Of a stretch of 64,000 nucleotides of DNA, positions 8,492 through 17,179 are shown piece by piece; position 1 is the first letter of the stretch, and the number at the start of each line of letters is the position of its first letter. The notes under the pieces were generated by a model. The model was not told the DNA's origin. It did no database searches and saw nothing but the letters and a program-made list of their open reading frames with translations. This DNA comes from Bradyrhizobium sp. CCGB01 (GTDB taxonomy: Bacteria > Pseudomonadota > Alphaproteobacteria > Rhizobiales > Xanthobacteraceae): NCBI RefSeq assembly GCF_024199795.1, contig NZ_JANADK010000001.1:1116001-1180000 (forward strand), in the 5' to 3' direction. Position numbers and translations under genes: made by a program.

Positions 8492-8974
8492 TCACCCTTC
8501 CAGCTTCTTCAGCAACAGCTTCAGCGCCGTCGCAGCGAACACCTGCATATTGCCAAACCGGTCGCCGTCCGCCGTCTCCAGCGTGATCACCTCTGCCGCA
8601 GGTCCCGAAACCGCCATGCAGCTGTGGCCGGCGGCGTCGCCGTAGCGGTTGCCGGTGGGACCGGCTGCGCCGGTCTCGGACAGGCCCCAGTCGGAGCTGA
8701 AGCGGCTGCGCATCTGGTCGGCGAGGAGTTTTGCGTAGGGCTCTGACGAGGAGCGGAAGCCTTTCATTCCTTCGTCCGAAATATCCATCAGCACGCGCCT
8801 GGCATCGCGGGTGTAGACCACCGCGCCGCCGAGGAAATAGGCCGACGCACCTGGAACGGCGAGCAGGCTGGCCGCAATCAGGCCGCCGGCCGAGGATTCG
8901 GCCACAGCGATGGTCTGTTTGCGCGCGATCAGTTTGGCTGCGACCTGTTCCGCAATGCCGACGAGCTCTTTCAT
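8492..8974 (-). CDS. CinA-like (PncC) nicotinamide-nucleotide amidohydrolase family protein
   Basis: A 160-residue stand-alone C-terminal CinA domain, read from the ATG at 8974 (MKELVGIAEQVAAKL). Key motifs are IAVAESSAGGLIAASLLAVPGASAYF, GGAVVYTRDARR and SDWGLSETGAAGP, which match the SESCTGG...GG-x-V-x-Y...G-x-sG-x-AGP pattern of PncC/CinA amidohydrolases. Those enzymes hydrolyse nicotinamide mononucleotide to nicotinate mononucleotide in pyridine-nucleotide recycling. In this protein SESCTGG is AESSAGG, so the canonical Cys is Ser; activity on NMN is therefore inferred only. An upstream in-frame start at 9022 is possible but lacks homology-like sequence. Confidence 0.82.
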   Translation of the reverse strand: MKELVGIAEQVAAKLIARKQTIAVAESSAGGLIAASLLAVPGASAYFLGGAVVYTRDARRVLMDISDEGMKGFRSSSEPYAKLLADQMRSRFSSDWGLSETGAAGPTGNRYGDAAGHSCMAVSGPAAEVITLETADGDRFGNMQVFAATALKLLLKKLEG

Positions 8975-9141
8975 CCCTGAAATCCCTTGTTCCTTCGCAA
9001 CGGAGCTCAGCCTTCCTAGCATATGACAGAAGCCTTGGCCGAGTTGCGGGCGACGGGCAGGCCTGCTTGAATGGCAGACGAGATGGCAGCCACGAAGCGC
9101 TGCTCCGGGACAAGACGAGGAAACGTGAGAAGGGAGACGTG

Positions 9142-10200
9142 ATGGCGTCCCTGATCGCCGGCGGGGTGGATTGCGATGTGCATCCGGCCGTGCCGCATCT
9201 GACCAGCCTGCTGCCGTACCTGAACGACTATTGGCGCGATCAGGTGACGACGCGCGGCATGGTCGACCTTGTCTCGCAATCCTATCCGCAGAACTCGCCG
9301 ATCGTGGCGCGTCCCGATTGGCGGCCGGAAACCGGCAAGCCCGGCGAAAGCCTGGAGGACATGCAGCGCCATCTGCTCGATCCCTTCCAGCTCACGCACG
9401 CCATCTGCAATCCGCTCTACGGCGTGCAGATGGTGTTTTCGGAAGACTTGCAGGCCGCCTTCTGCCGCGCGCTGAACGAATGGCTCGTGAAGGAATGGCT
9501 CGATCGCGACGAGCGGCTGCGCGGCTCGATCGTGATCCCGACGCAAAGTGTCGAGAAGGCCGTCGCCGAGATCGAGCGCTGCGCACAGGATCGACGCTTC
9601 GTGCAGGTGCTGATGCTGGTGATGGGCGACACGCCGCTCGGCAAGCGCGCGTGGTGGCCGATCTATGAGGCGGCGGAACGGCTCGCGCTGCCCGTCGGGA
9701 TTCATGCCGGTTCCGCCTATCACAATCCGCCGACCGCGGTGGGGTGGGGTTCCTATCACATCGAGGACTATGTCGGTCAGGCCCAGGCGTTCCAGACCCA
9801 GCTCACCAGCCTGATCGTCGAGGGCGTGTTCGCCAAATATCCGCGTCTGAAGATGGTGATGCTGGAGTCCGGCGTGTCCTGGATCTCTCCCTTTCTCTGG
9901 CGGCTGCACAAGTTCTGGCGCGGGGTGCGGATGGAGACGCCCTGGGTCGATCGCGCGCCGCTCGAGATTGTGCGCAGCAACATCCGTTTCTCGTTACAGC
10001 CATTTGATGCGCCGCCGGAACCTGAGACATTAATTCGCCTGTTTGATCATATGCAGTCGGACGAATTGGTCCTATTCTCCACGGACTATCCGCACTGGCA
10101 GTTCGAGGGCCAGGACGCGCTGCCCGAGGGTCTGTCCCCCGATCTCGTGCGCAAGATCATGATCGATAATCCGCATGCAACCTATCCCCGCCTGACTTAG
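9142..10200 (+). CDS. Amidohydrolase family protein (COG2159/PF04909 type), first of pair
   Basis: A 352-residue TIM-barrel metal-dependent hydrolase or decarboxylase. It starts with a metal-binding-like D-C-D-V-H-P at residues 9-14, has a G-I-H-A-G-S histidine segment mid-protein, and ends with FSTDYPHWQFEG, the conserved Asp-Tyr-Pro-His of this family. Family members include decarboxylases of aromatic acids (ACMSD-like) and lactonases. The ATG at 9142 is preceded by AAGGGA. It is followed at 24 nt by a paralogous gene and then by a Rieske ferredoxin gene, which looks like a three-gene operon. Substrate unknown, but the setting suggests aromatic catabolism. Confidence 0.87.
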   Translation: MASLIAGGVDCDVHPAVPHLTSLLPYLNDYWRDQVTTRGMVDLVSQSYPQNSPIVARPDWRPETGKPGESLEDMQRHLLDPFQLTHAICNPLYGVQMVFSEDLQAAFCRALNEWLVKEWLDRDERLRGSIVIPTQSVEKAVAEIERCAQDRRFVQVLMLVMGDTPLGKRAWWPIYEAAERLALPVGIHAGSAYHNPPTAVGWGSYHIEDYVGQAQAFQTQLTSLIVEGVFAKYPRLKMVMLESGVSWISPFLWRLHKFWRGVRMETPWVDRAPLEIVRSNIRFSLQPFDAPPEPETLIRLFDHMQSDELVLFSTDYPHWQFEGQDALPEGLSPDLVRKIMIDNPHATYPRLT

Positions 10201-10224
10201 CCCGCTGCCAAAGGAGGCAAGGCG

Positions 10225-11334
10225 ATGAATATCCAGTTCCGCGAGAGCTCCGAAACCGCATCCCCCCTGACTGCGAAAACCGCGATCGCGGATTGCGACA
10301 TCCATCCGGCCCGCGCCACGCGCACCGAGCTCTATCCCTATCTCGCCAAACGCTGGCAACATCATCTCGAGGTCTACGGCGTCCATGCCTATCAGGGCAT
10401 GATGGAAGGCCCGCCCTATCCGAAGGCCCAGCCCAACGCCTCGCGCCGCGATGCCTATCCGCCGGAGGGCGGCCCACAGGGGTCCTCGCTCTCCTTCATG
10501 CAGAAGCAGCTGCTCGATCCCAACAACGTGCAACTCGGCGTGCTCAATCCGCTCAACACCGGGCAGGGCATCCGCAATCACGAGCTCTCGGCGGCGCTGT
10601 GCTCCGCGATCAACGACTGGCAGATCGACAAATGGACCTCGAAGGACAAGCGCCTCAAGGCCTCGATCGTCGTCGGCAATGAGGACGGCTTGTCGGCCGC
10701 CGCCGAAATCCGCGAGCGCGCCGGCGACAAGAATTTCGTGCAGGTGCTCCTGCTCAGCCGCAACGTCGAGCCGCTCGGCCAGCGCCGTTACTGGCCGATC
10801 TATCAGGCCGCGGAGGAGGCGGGGCTTCCCGTCGGCGTGCACGCCTTCGGCTTCGGCGGCAATCCGATCACGCCGTCGGGGTGGCCTTCCTATTACATCG
10901 AGGAGATGGTCGGCCACTCGCAGTGCCAGCAATCGGCGCTGGCGAGCCTTGTCTTGGAAGGCGTGTTCGCGCGCTTCCCGAAGCTGAAGATGGTGATGAT
11001 CGAGGCCGGCTTCGGCTGGGCTCCGTCGCTCGCCTGGCGGCTCGACAAGGTCTGGCAGCGGCTGCGCAGCGAGGTGCCGCATGTGAAGCGGCCGCCGTCG
11101 GAATATATCCGCGAGCAGGTGTGGTGGACCACGCAGCCGATGGAGGACCCGGAGCGGCGCGAGGACCTGTTCGACGTCATCAAGTGGATCGGCTGGGACC
11201 GGCTGCTGTTCGCGACCGACTATCCGCATTGGGACTATGACGAGCCGTCGCGTGTGCTGCCGGCCGGCGTCAGCGACGACAATCGCGCGGCGTTCTATTT
11301 CGGCAATGCGCAGAAGCTGTACGGCATTTCCTGA
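10225..11334 (+). CDS. Amidohydrolase family protein, second of pair
   Basis: A 369-residue paralogue of the preceding gene. Shared features are I-A-D-C-D-I-H-P near residue 23, the G-V-H-A-F-G-F-G-G-N histidine segment, LKMVMIEAGFGWAPSLAWRLDK (the upstream paralogue has LKMVMLESGVSWISPFLWRLHK), and FATDYPHWDYD near the C-terminus. A perfect AAGGAGG ribosome site lies 8 nt before the ATG. Its stop TGA overlaps the ATG of the Rieske gene by one base, so the two are translationally coupled. Two co-expressed paralogues suggest a hetero-oligomer or two successive steps on related substrates. Confidence 0.87.
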   Translation: MNIQFRESSETASPLTAKTAIADCDIHPARATRTELYPYLAKRWQHHLEVYGVHAYQGMMEGPPYPKAQPNASRRDAYPPEGGPQGSSLSFMQKQLLDPNNVQLGVLNPLNTGQGIRNHELSAALCSAINDWQIDKWTSKDKRLKASIVVGNEDGLSAAAEIRERAGDKNFVQVLLLSRNVEPLGQRRYWPIYQAAEEAGLPVGVHAFGFGGNPITPSGWPSYYIEEMVGHSQCQQSALASLVLEGVFARFPKLKMVMIEAGFGWAPSLAWRLDKVWQRLRSEVPHVKRPPSEYIREQVWWTTQPMEDPERREDLFDVIKWIGWDRLLFATDYPHWDYDEPSRVLPAGVSDDNRAAFYFGNAQKLYGIS

Positions 11335-11747
11335 TGGCAAGACACGTCATTGCGCCGGTGGACGAGTTACCGCCGGGCACGCGAAAATTTCTGGAGATCG
11401 ACGGACGGCCGATCGCGGTCTTCAACATCAAGGGCGAGTATTTCGGCCTGATGAACCGCTGCCCGCATCAGGGCGCGGCGCTGTGCGAGGGCCCGCTGAT
11501 CGGGCTCGCGCAATCAAAGGACCCCGGCGAGATCGAGTACACCAAGCTCGGCGAGATCATCCGCTGCCCGTGGCACGGCTGGGAGTTCGATATCCGCACC
11601 GGCCAGTCCTATTGCGACCCCCGCCGCTTCCGCGTGAAGGCCTATCCGGCGCATGTCGAGCCGGGCGCGAGCGTGGTGAAGGGGCCGTATGTCGCCGAGA
11701 CTGTCACGGTCAGGGTCGAGAGCGACTACGTGGTGGTGGAGCTGTAG
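11334..11747 (+). CDS. Rieske [2Fe-2S] ferredoxin-type protein
   Basis: A 137-residue soluble Rieske protein. The cluster ligands are C43-x-H45 (NRCPHQGA) and C78-x-x-H81 (IRCPWHGWEFD). The spacing is longer than in minimal ferredoxins because of an insert with LIGLAQSKDPGEIEYTKLGE, as in the Rieske domains of ring-hydroxylating oxygenase alpha subunits and related ferredoxins. There is no mononuclear-iron catalytic domain, so it should act as an electron carrier or a redox subunit. It is coupled to the upstream amidohydrolase gene (TGATG). An oxygenase partner is not in the window. Confidence 0.9.
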   Translation: MARHVIAPVDELPPGTRKFLEIDGRPIAVFNIKGEYFGLMNRCPHQGAALCEGPLIGLAQSKDPGEIEYTKLGEIIRCPWHGWEFDIRTGQSYCDPRRFRVKAYPAHVEPGASVVKGPYVAETVTVRVESDYVVVEL

Positions 11748-11756
11748 GCCTCCGCC

Positions 11757-11860
11757 GTCATTCCGGGGCGATGCGAAGCATCGAGCCCGGAATCCATCGT
11801 GCAACGGAACCGCTGGGAGGCATGGATTCCGGGCTCGCGCTACGCGCGCCCCGGAATGAC
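11757..11860. repeat. Dispersed palindrome, family C
   Basis: GTCATTCCGGGGCG at the left end and CGCCCCGGAATGAC at the right, with inner GAGCCCGGAATCCAT / ATGGATTCCGGGCTC arms. The inverted repeat of about 104 nt sits between the convergent Rieske and MFS genes, and could act as a bidirectional terminator. Confidence 0.85.
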
Positions 11861-11862
11861 AC

Positions 11863-13188
11863 CTAATGCCCCGCAACCGGCTCCGCCACCGCGTCATATG
11901 TCGGCACCGTCTTGCCGCCGCCGCGATAGACGACCGACGCGGCGATGATGCCGAGCACCGCGGCGAACATCAGCCAGAAGCCGGGCGATGCCTTGTCGCC
12001 TGTATGCTCGATCAGCAAGGTCGAGGCGAACGGTGTGAAGGTGCCGAACAGCGCGGCGGCGAGCGCAAACGCGAGCGAGAAGCAGGTGGTGCGCACATGC
12101 GCCGGCACGATCTCGACCAGCGCGCCGAGCATGGTGCCGCTGTAGACGCCGAAATAGAACGAGAACATCATCTCGACCGCGAGCAGCTTGCCGAAGGTCG
12201 GTGCCGCCACCAGCCAGTGCAGCGCCGGGTAGGCGGTGACGAGCGCCAGGCAGGCGATGGTGAGCAGCACCGGCTTGCGGCCGATCCGGTCGGACACCGC
12301 GCCGCCGACCGGATTCCAGAAGAAGTTGGTCACGGCGACGAGCAGCGTCACGAGCAGTGCGTCCTGCGTCGAGAGCTTCAGCACGGTCTTGCCGAAGGTC
12401 GGCGTGTACACGGTGACGAAGTAGAACGTCGTCGTGGTCAGGACCGCGATCATCATGCCGAGGATGACGATGCGCCAGTTGGCGAGCGCGGAGGCGAACA
12501 CTTCGCTGGCGGTCGGATGCTTCTTCATGGCGAGGAAGGCCGGCGTCTCCTCCAGCGTCCGCCGCAGGAAGAAGATCAGGGGAATGATCAGGCAGCCGAC
12601 GAAGAAGGGAATGCGCCAGCCCCAGGCGGCAACGGTGTCGGCCGGCATCACCTCCGACAGGATGTAGCCGAGGATCGAGGCCACGAAGATCGCGACCTGC
12701 TGGCTCGAGGACTGGAACGAGGTGTAGAAGCCGCGATTGCCGGGCGTCGAGATCTCCGCGAGATACACCGAGACGCCGCCGAGCTCGACGCCGGCGGAGA
12801 AGCCCTGCAGCAGCCGGCCGATCAGCACGATGATTGGCGCGGCGATGCCGATGGTCGCGTAGCTCGGGCAGAACGCGATCACGACCGTGCCGAAGGCCAT
12901 GATACCGAGCGTGACGATGAGACCCTGGCGGCGGCCGATGCGGTCGATGTAAGCGCCGAGCACGATCGCGCCGACGGGGCGCATCAAGGCGCCGAGCCAG
13001 AACACGCCGAACGTGTTGAGCAGCGACGCCGTCTCGTTGGAGGAGGGAAAGAACGCCTTGCCGATCGCGGCGGCGTAGAAGCCGAACAGGAAGAAATCGA
13101 ACTGCTCGAGGAAGTTGCCGGAGGTGGCGCGCAGGATCGCGCCGATGCGCGACTTGATCTCGGGCGGATTGGTTGCTGATCCAGCCAT
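11863..13188 (-). CDS. MFS transporter, metabolite:H+ symporter family (citrate/dicarboxylate type)
   Basis: A 441-residue inner-membrane carrier with about 12 membrane segments. The N-terminus ([19 protein letters not shown]), the loop [21 protein letters not shown] and the segment [20 protein letters not shown] are characteristic of the MHS subfamily that includes citrate-proton symporters, alpha-ketoglutarate permease and shikimate/aromatic acid carriers. It converges on the amidohydrolase-Rieske operon and may import the compound that operon degrades. A GGGGAG ribosome site precedes the ATG. The exact substrate cannot be read from sequence. Confidence 0.88.
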   Translation of the reverse strand: MAGSATNPPEIKSRIGAILRATSGNFLEQFDFFLFGFYAAAIGKAFFPSSNETASLLNTFGVFWLGALMRPVGAIVLGAYIDRIGRRQGLIVTLGIMAFGTVVIAFCPSYATIGIAAPIIVLIGRLLQGFSAGVELGGVSVYLAEISTPGNRGFYTSFQSSSQQVAIFVASILGYILSEVMPADTVAAWGWRIPFFVGCLIIPLIFFLRRTLEETPAFLAMKKHPTASEVFASALANWRIVILGMMIAVLTTTTFYFVTVYTPTFGKTVLKLSTQDALLVTLLVAVTNFFWNPVGGAVSDRIGRKPVLLTIACLALVTAYPALHWLVAAPTFGKLLAVEMMFSFYFGVYSGTMLGALVEIVPAHVRTTCFSLAFALAAALFGTFTPFASTLLIEHTGDKASPGFWLMFAAVLGIIAASVVYRGGGKTVPTYDAVAEPVAGH

Positions 13189-13330
13189 GACGTTACTCCC
13201 CTGGAAGGCGTGGCCGGACCGGAACTCATTTCACGGCAAGGCAACAGATTGAAGCTGCGACAATCTGTCCTACCCCTCCCGCGCGGGGCGCGGCGAGTCA
13301 ATCGATTTCAGCGCGGAAGCCGATGATTTT

Positions 13331-14230
13331 TCAGGCTTTATTCTGCGTTGCAGCGATCATCCATTCGCGGAACGCCGCCAGCTTCGGCGCCTCGCGCCGG
13401 CCCTCGGGCGCGACGAGGTAGAAGCCGGCGTCGGCCGGCAGCGCGATCTTGAAGGGCACCACGAGACGGCCCTTGGCGATGTCGTCCTGGACGTAGGAGG
13501 TCCGACCCATCGCCACGCCGATGCCGTCGATCGCGGCCTGGATGGTCATGAAGATCATGTCGAAGGTGATGCCGGGCTGCCTCGCGATGTCGGCCGGCAG
13601 GCCTGCCGCCGTCAGCCAAAGCCGCCAGTCATCGCTGTTGGCGTTCGAGGTGTGCAACAGCGGATAGCCCTTGAGATCCTCGGGCTGGCGTAACGGCCTG
13701 TCGCCGCGCAGCAGCGACGGACTGCACACCGGAAACAGCTCGTCCGCCATCAGCCAGTCGGCGCGCAGCCCCGGCCACTGGCCGCGGCCATAGCGAATCG
13801 CGGCATCGACATTGTCGCGCTGGAAATCGACGAGGCTGGTCGAGGTGGTGATGCGGACATCGATGCCGGGATGCTGCTCCTGGAAATCGGTCAGCCGCGG
13901 CAGCAGCCATTTCGCGGCGAGTGATGCCAGCGTCGAGACCGTCAGCACCTTGTCGTCGTCCTTGCGCAGCAGGCGATCGGTCGCGAGGCGGAGGTCGTTG
14001 AAGGCGGCGCGGACACCCGGCAAATAGTCGCGCGCTTCCGGCGTCAGCGTCAGCGCGCGGTTCTGCCGGACGAACAGGCGGATGCCGAGCTCCTCCTCGA
14101 GCCGCCGGATCTGATGGCTGATCGCGGTCTGGGTCACGTTCAGCTCGGAAGCCGCCAGCGTGAAGCTGAGATGGCGTGCGGCGGCCTCAAACGCCCTCAA
14201 TCCGTTCAGGGATGGCAATCTGGCAGTCAT
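13331..14230 (-). CDS. LysR-family transcriptional regulator (GcvA-like)
   Basis: A 299-residue LysR-type regulator. The helix-turn-helix spans residues about 7-65 (LNGLRAFEAAARHLSFTLAASELNVTQTAISHQIRRLEEELG), a pattern typical of GcvA-type LysR proteins. The effector domain follows (KVLTVSTLASLAAKWLLPRLTDFQEQHPGIDVRI). It lies downstream of the MFS transporter start on the same strand (about 140 nt apart) and diverges from the DUF1127 gene. A dyad with a T-N11-A core at 14244-14262, just before its start, is a likely autoregulatory site. Targets unknown; the adjacent MFS gene is a candidate. Confidence 0.9.
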   Translation of the reverse strand: MTARLPSLNGLRAFEAAARHLSFTLAASELNVTQTAISHQIRRLEEELGIRLFVRQNRALTLTPEARDYLPGVRAAFNDLRLATDRLLRKDDDKVLTVSTLASLAAKWLLPRLTDFQEQHPGIDVRITTSTSLVDFQRDNVDAAIRYGRGQWPGLRADWLMADELFPVCSPSLLRGDRPLRQPEDLKGYPLLHTSNANSDDWRLWLTAAGLPADIARQPGITFDMIFMTIQAAIDGIGVAMGRTSYVQDDIAKGRLVVPFKIALPADAGFYLVAPEGRREAPKLAAFREWMIAATQNKA

Positions 14231-14243
14231 TTGGCAGCAGGAT

Positions 14244-14262
14244 GCATGACGTTATTTCATGC
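14244..14262. promoter_or_regulatory. Candidate LysR operator
   Basis: GCATGA-N7-TCATGC is a perfect 6-bp dyad containing the T-N11-A core (T14247, A14259) expected for LysR-type binding sites. It lies 14 nt upstream of the LysR start and within the divergent gap to the DUF1127 gene. Confidence 0.5.
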
Positions 14263-14340
14263 GAAAAGGTACAAATTGTCGTTTGTCGCAGCGCGGAAGG
14301 AAGCAGATATTAGCGATCAAGTTAGCTCAAGGAGCTGAAA

Positions 14341-14544
14341 ATGTCTACTTTGACCCACAATTCGATGACAAATCATCATGCACCGGGCCTGATCCAGCAG
14401 ATCGGCGAGACGCTTCATGTCTGGCACGAGCGCTACCGGACCCGCCGCGAACTCACCCACTGGACGGCCCGCGATCTCCACGACGTTGGCCTGTCCTGGA
14501 CCGACATCGCCTATGAGGCGGACAAACCCTTCTGGCGGGCCTGA
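14341..14544 (+). CDS. DUF1127 (YjiS-like) small protein
   Basis: A 67-residue protein whose second half, RRELTHWTARDLHDVGLSW followed by TDIAYEADKPFW, is the DUF1127 signature (R-R-x-L-x-x-L-x-D-x-x-L-x-D-I-G). Small arginine-rich DUF1127 proteins in alphaproteobacteria have been linked to RNA-related phosphate/carbon and stress regulation. The ATG at 14341 follows AAGGAGCTGAAA, giving a good ribosome site. It is divergent from the GcvA-like regulator and 82 nt before the GNAT gene. Function of this copy unknown. Confidence 0.88.
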   Translation: MSTLTHNSMTNHHAPGLIQQIGETLHVWHERYRTRRELTHWTARDLHDVGLSWTDIAYEADKPFWRA

Positions 14545-14626
14545 TTGGCCGCCAGGCCGGCGCCGCCTGACTGTGGGGGCGCCGGCGGTCCCTTTCTCCC
14601 TGAAGTCCCCTTGGGGGGCCTGTGTC

Positions 14627-15250
14627 ATGAGCACTCTTCGCCTGGAAGATCTGAAGCAATATTCGGATGTCCTGCGCACCCGTCAGGGCGAGCCGGTCAA
14701 CGTTCGCTTCGTCGAGCCGCGCGACACCGAGGAGCTTCAGCACTATTTCCGCTCGCTCTCGACCCGCTCCCGCTACAACCGCTTCTTCGGGGCGATCAGC
14801 GAATTGCCGAAGGGCTTGCTGCACGAATTCCTACAGGTCGGCGAGCGCGAACGTTTCACGGTCGTCGCGACCAGGATGGTCGACGGCTTCGAGACCATCG
14901 TCGCCGAAGCGCGCTACGCCTTCCATGCCGAGACCGCGACACTCGAATTCGGCCTGTCGGTCCACGACCGCTGGCAGGGCCACGGCATCGCAACCGCGCT
15001 GATGAAGAATCTCGAATGTCGCGCCGCCGCGCTTGGCGCCGAGCATATGTTCGGCGACACGTTGCGTTCCAACGAGGCCATGATCTCCCTGTCGCGCAAA
15101 TCCGGCTTCGCTTTCGTCAACCATCCCGACGACTGGAAGCTGGTGCGCTTCGACAAGGAGATCGCGGTCGCACCGAAAGACATTCCCTGCGCGAGCTGGC
15201 GCCTCGCCGCCCTTTCCCGTCAGGCCGACAGCCCCTCAGCCTCGGCCTGA
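14627..15250 (+). CDS. GNAT-family N-acetyltransferase
   Basis: A 207-residue protein with one GNAT fold. The core is EFGLSVHDRWQGHGIATALMKNLE (residues about 104-127), in which R/Q-x-x-G-x-G/A is the acetyl-CoA pyrophosphate loop (RWQGHGIA). The region before it, LRTRQGEPVNVRFVEPRDTEEL then YFRSLSTRSRYNRFF, resembles GNAT domains attached to protein lysine acetyltransferases (Pat-like), but here the domain stands alone. The ATG at 14627 is the best start, since the frame upstream overlaps the DUF1127 gene. A strong terminator follows at 15261-15296. Substrate unknown. Confidence 0.85.
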   Translation: MSTLRLEDLKQYSDVLRTRQGEPVNVRFVEPRDTEELQHYFRSLSTRSRYNRFFGAISELPKGLLHEFLQVGERERFTVVATRMVDGFETIVAEARYAFHAETATLEFGLSVHDRWQGHGIATALMKNLECRAAALGAEHMFGDTLRSNEAMISLSRKSGFAFVNHPDDWKLVRFDKEIAVAPKDIPCASWRLAALSRQADSPSASA

Positions 15251-15260
15251 CACCACTCCA

Positions 15261-15296
15261 AGCCCGGCCTGGCACAGCCAGAGCCGGGCTTTTTTT
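15261..15296 (+). terminator. Rho-independent terminator
   Basis: AGCCCGGC (15261-15268) pairs with GCCGGGCT (15283-15290), followed by a T-run to 15296. It ends the GNAT transcript and lies directly before the 3' end of the convergent SDR gene. Confidence 0.88.
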
Positions 15297-15300
15297 GTCC

Positions 15301-16143
15301 TCATTTTGCGCCGTCGACGGTGAAGTCGGTCGAGGTCGCCACAGACCGCCAACCGGCCAGCTCGCGTGCCACGAAGATGTTCTTGGCCTCGATCCGCTCC
15401 ACCGTGTCGCTGCCGAGCGGCAGCCGCAGCGGCGGGGTCTTGGCATCGACCAGCTTCAGGAAGGCCTGCGCCAGCTTGCGCGGGTCGCCGCGCTGGCCGC
15501 CATTGACGTCGGCCGCGTGCGCGCGGGTCTTGCCGACGCTGTCGTGATAATCGTCGATCTCCTGCGCGGTGCGCGACAGCGAGCTCTCGTCGAGGAAGTC
15601 GGTGCGGAAGAAGCCAGGCTCGACCACCGTCACCTTGATGCCGAGCGGCGCAACTTCGCCCGCCAGCGCTTCGCTCAAGCCTTCGACCGCGAACTTGGTG
15701 GCGCCGTAAACGCCCCAGCCGGGAAAGCCGGCGTAGCCGCCCACCGACGAGATGTTGATGACATGGCCGGAGCGCTGGCGGCGCATATGCGGCAGCACTG
15801 CGCGGGTGACGCTGAGCAGGCCGAACACGTTGGTGCCGAACAGCTTCTGCGTTTCCGCATCGCTGGCTTCCTCGATCGCGCCCAACAGGCCGTAGCCGGC
15901 ATTGTTGACGAGGATGTCGATGCGGCCGAAGCGCTTCACGGCCTGGCCTGCGGCCTCGTGCGCCTCGGTCTCACGGGTGACGTCGAGCCGGGTCGCCAGC
16001 AGCCGCTCGTGAGCGCCCAGCCGCGCAGTGACGGTCGAAGGATCGCGCGCGGTCGCGACGACGGCATCGCCGGCCTTCAAGGCGGCCTCGGCGATCAACG
16101 CGCCAAATCCGCGGGATGCTCCTGTGATGAACCAGACACGCAT
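15301..16143 (-). CDS. Short-chain dehydrogenase/reductase (SDR)
   Basis: A 280-residue classical-type SDR starting at the ATG at 16143 (MRVWFITGASRGFG), with GAAAGG upstream. The cofactor motif is TGASRGFG, the structural motif NNAGYG, and the catalytic residues are Ser in NISSVGG and Tyr/Lys in YGATK, so all catalytic residues are present. Members oxidise or reduce alcohols and ketones using NAD(P). A LysR gene is divergently transcribed from the other side of a 120-nt gap that contains a CATAGC dyad, so that regulator probably controls it. An in-frame upstream start at 16212 would overlap the regulatory gap and is less likely. Confidence 0.9.
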   Translation of the reverse strand: MRVWFITGASRGFGALIAEAALKAGDAVVATARDPSTVTARLGAHERLLATRLDVTRETEAHEAAGQAVKRFGRIDILVNNAGYGLLGAIEEASDAETQKLFGTNVFGLLSVTRAVLPHMRRQRSGHVINISSVGGYAGFPGWGVYGATKFAVEGLSEALAGEVAPLGIKVTVVEPGFFRTDFLDESSLSRTAQEIDDYHDSVGKTRAHAADVNGGQRGDPRKLAQAFLKLVDAKTPPLRLPLGSDTVERIEAKNIFVARELAGWRSVATSTDFTVDGAK

Positions 16144-16209
16144 GATGTTGCCCTTTCCATTTTGGCCCGGCGATTTGCCGGAGCCGATGGGCAAGGTGTA
16201 GCGGCTCGC

Positions 16210-16232
16210 CATAGCTGAGATAATCCGCTATG
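16210..16232. promoter_or_regulatory. Candidate LysR-type operator between SDR and LysR genes
   Basis: CATAGC-N11-GCTATG is a perfect 6-bp dyad in the gap shared by the divergent SDR (start 16143) and LysR (start 16264) genes, about 31 nt upstream of the LysR start. This is the position expected for an autoregulatory and activating LysR site. Confidence 0.5.
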
Positions 16233-16263
16233 TATTTCGCAAGCTAGTGAGAAAAATTCATCA

Positions 16264-17154
16264 ATGCGGATCGACCCGTCCGACCTCGCGACTTTCCTCG
16301 CCATCGCCCGCCACCGTAGCTTTCGCGCGGCGGCGACCGAGCTTGGTGTCACGCCCTCGGCGCTGTCCCACGCCTTGCGCAATGTCGAGGAGCGGCTGGG
16401 CCTGCGGCTCGTCAACCGCACCACCCGCAGCGTGGCGCTCACCGAAGCCGGCGAGCTTCTGTTCGCCCGCATCACGCCGGCCTTCCGCGACATCGACGAT
16501 GCGCTCGAGGATCTCAATAATTTCCGCGGCAAGCCCGCCGGCACGCTGCGTTTCACCGCCGCGCGCCAATCCGCGCAGCTCGTGCTGCTGCCGATCGTGA
16601 CACGCTTCCTGAAAGCGTTTCCGGATGTCAGCGTCGAGATTGTCATCAACGACGCCCTGATCGACATGGTCGCAGCCGGCTTCGATGCCGGCGTCCGCTT
16701 CGGCGAGACCATTGCCGCCGACATGATCGCCGTGCCGATCGGTCCGCGGCCCCGTTTTGCCGTGGTCGGCGCGCCCGTCTTCTTCAAGTCCCACAAGCCG
16801 CCCATCACGCCGCGCGACCTGAAGGGCCTGCCCTGCATCCGCTACCGCTTCGCCTCCGGCGCGCTCTATCACTGGGAATTCGAGCGCGGCGGCATCGAGC
16901 TCGCCATCGACGTGACGGGGCCGCTGACCATGAACGACCAGGATCTGATGGTGGGTGCCGCGCTCGACGGTCTCGGCCTCGCTTACGTGTTCGAGGCGCA
17001 GGTCGAACCGCTGCTGGCAAAACGCAAGCTGGTGCGCGTGCTCGCCGACTGGTGCCCGGCCTATCCCGGCTTCTTCCTGTACTACCCCAGCCGCCGCCAA
17101 CTGCCCGCGGCGCTGCGGGCGTTCGTGGATTTTGCGCGGACGGCGATCGCGTAG
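16264..17154 (+). CDS. LysR-family transcriptional regulator
   Basis: A 296-residue LysR regulator. The helix-turn-helix spans residues about 5-62 (LATFLAIARHRSFRAAATELGVTPSALSHALRNVEERLG), followed by the typical RLVNRTTRSVALTEAG. The effector domain contains GTLRFTAARQSAQLVLLPIVTRFLKAFPDVSVEI. It belongs to the large branch with 'GVTPSALSHALR' helices that often sits divergent to an SDR or other oxidoreductase, as here. It probably regulates the SDR at 15301-16143 and itself through the dyad at 16210-16232. Effector unknown. Confidence 0.92.
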   Translation: MRIDPSDLATFLAIARHRSFRAAATELGVTPSALSHALRNVEERLGLRLVNRTTRSVALTEAGELLFARITPAFRDIDDALEDLNNFRGKPAGTLRFTAARQSAQLVLLPIVTRFLKAFPDVSVEIVINDALIDMVAAGFDAGVRFGETIAADMIAVPIGPRPRFAVVGAPVFFKSHKPPITPRDLKGLPCIRYRFASGALYHWEFERGGIELAIDVTGPLTMNDQDLMVGAALDGLGLAYVFEAQVEPLLAKRKLVRVLADWCPAYPGFFLYYPSRRQLPAALRAFVDFARTAIA

Positions 17155-17179
17155 CCAACTGCGTAGCTCGGATGACCAA

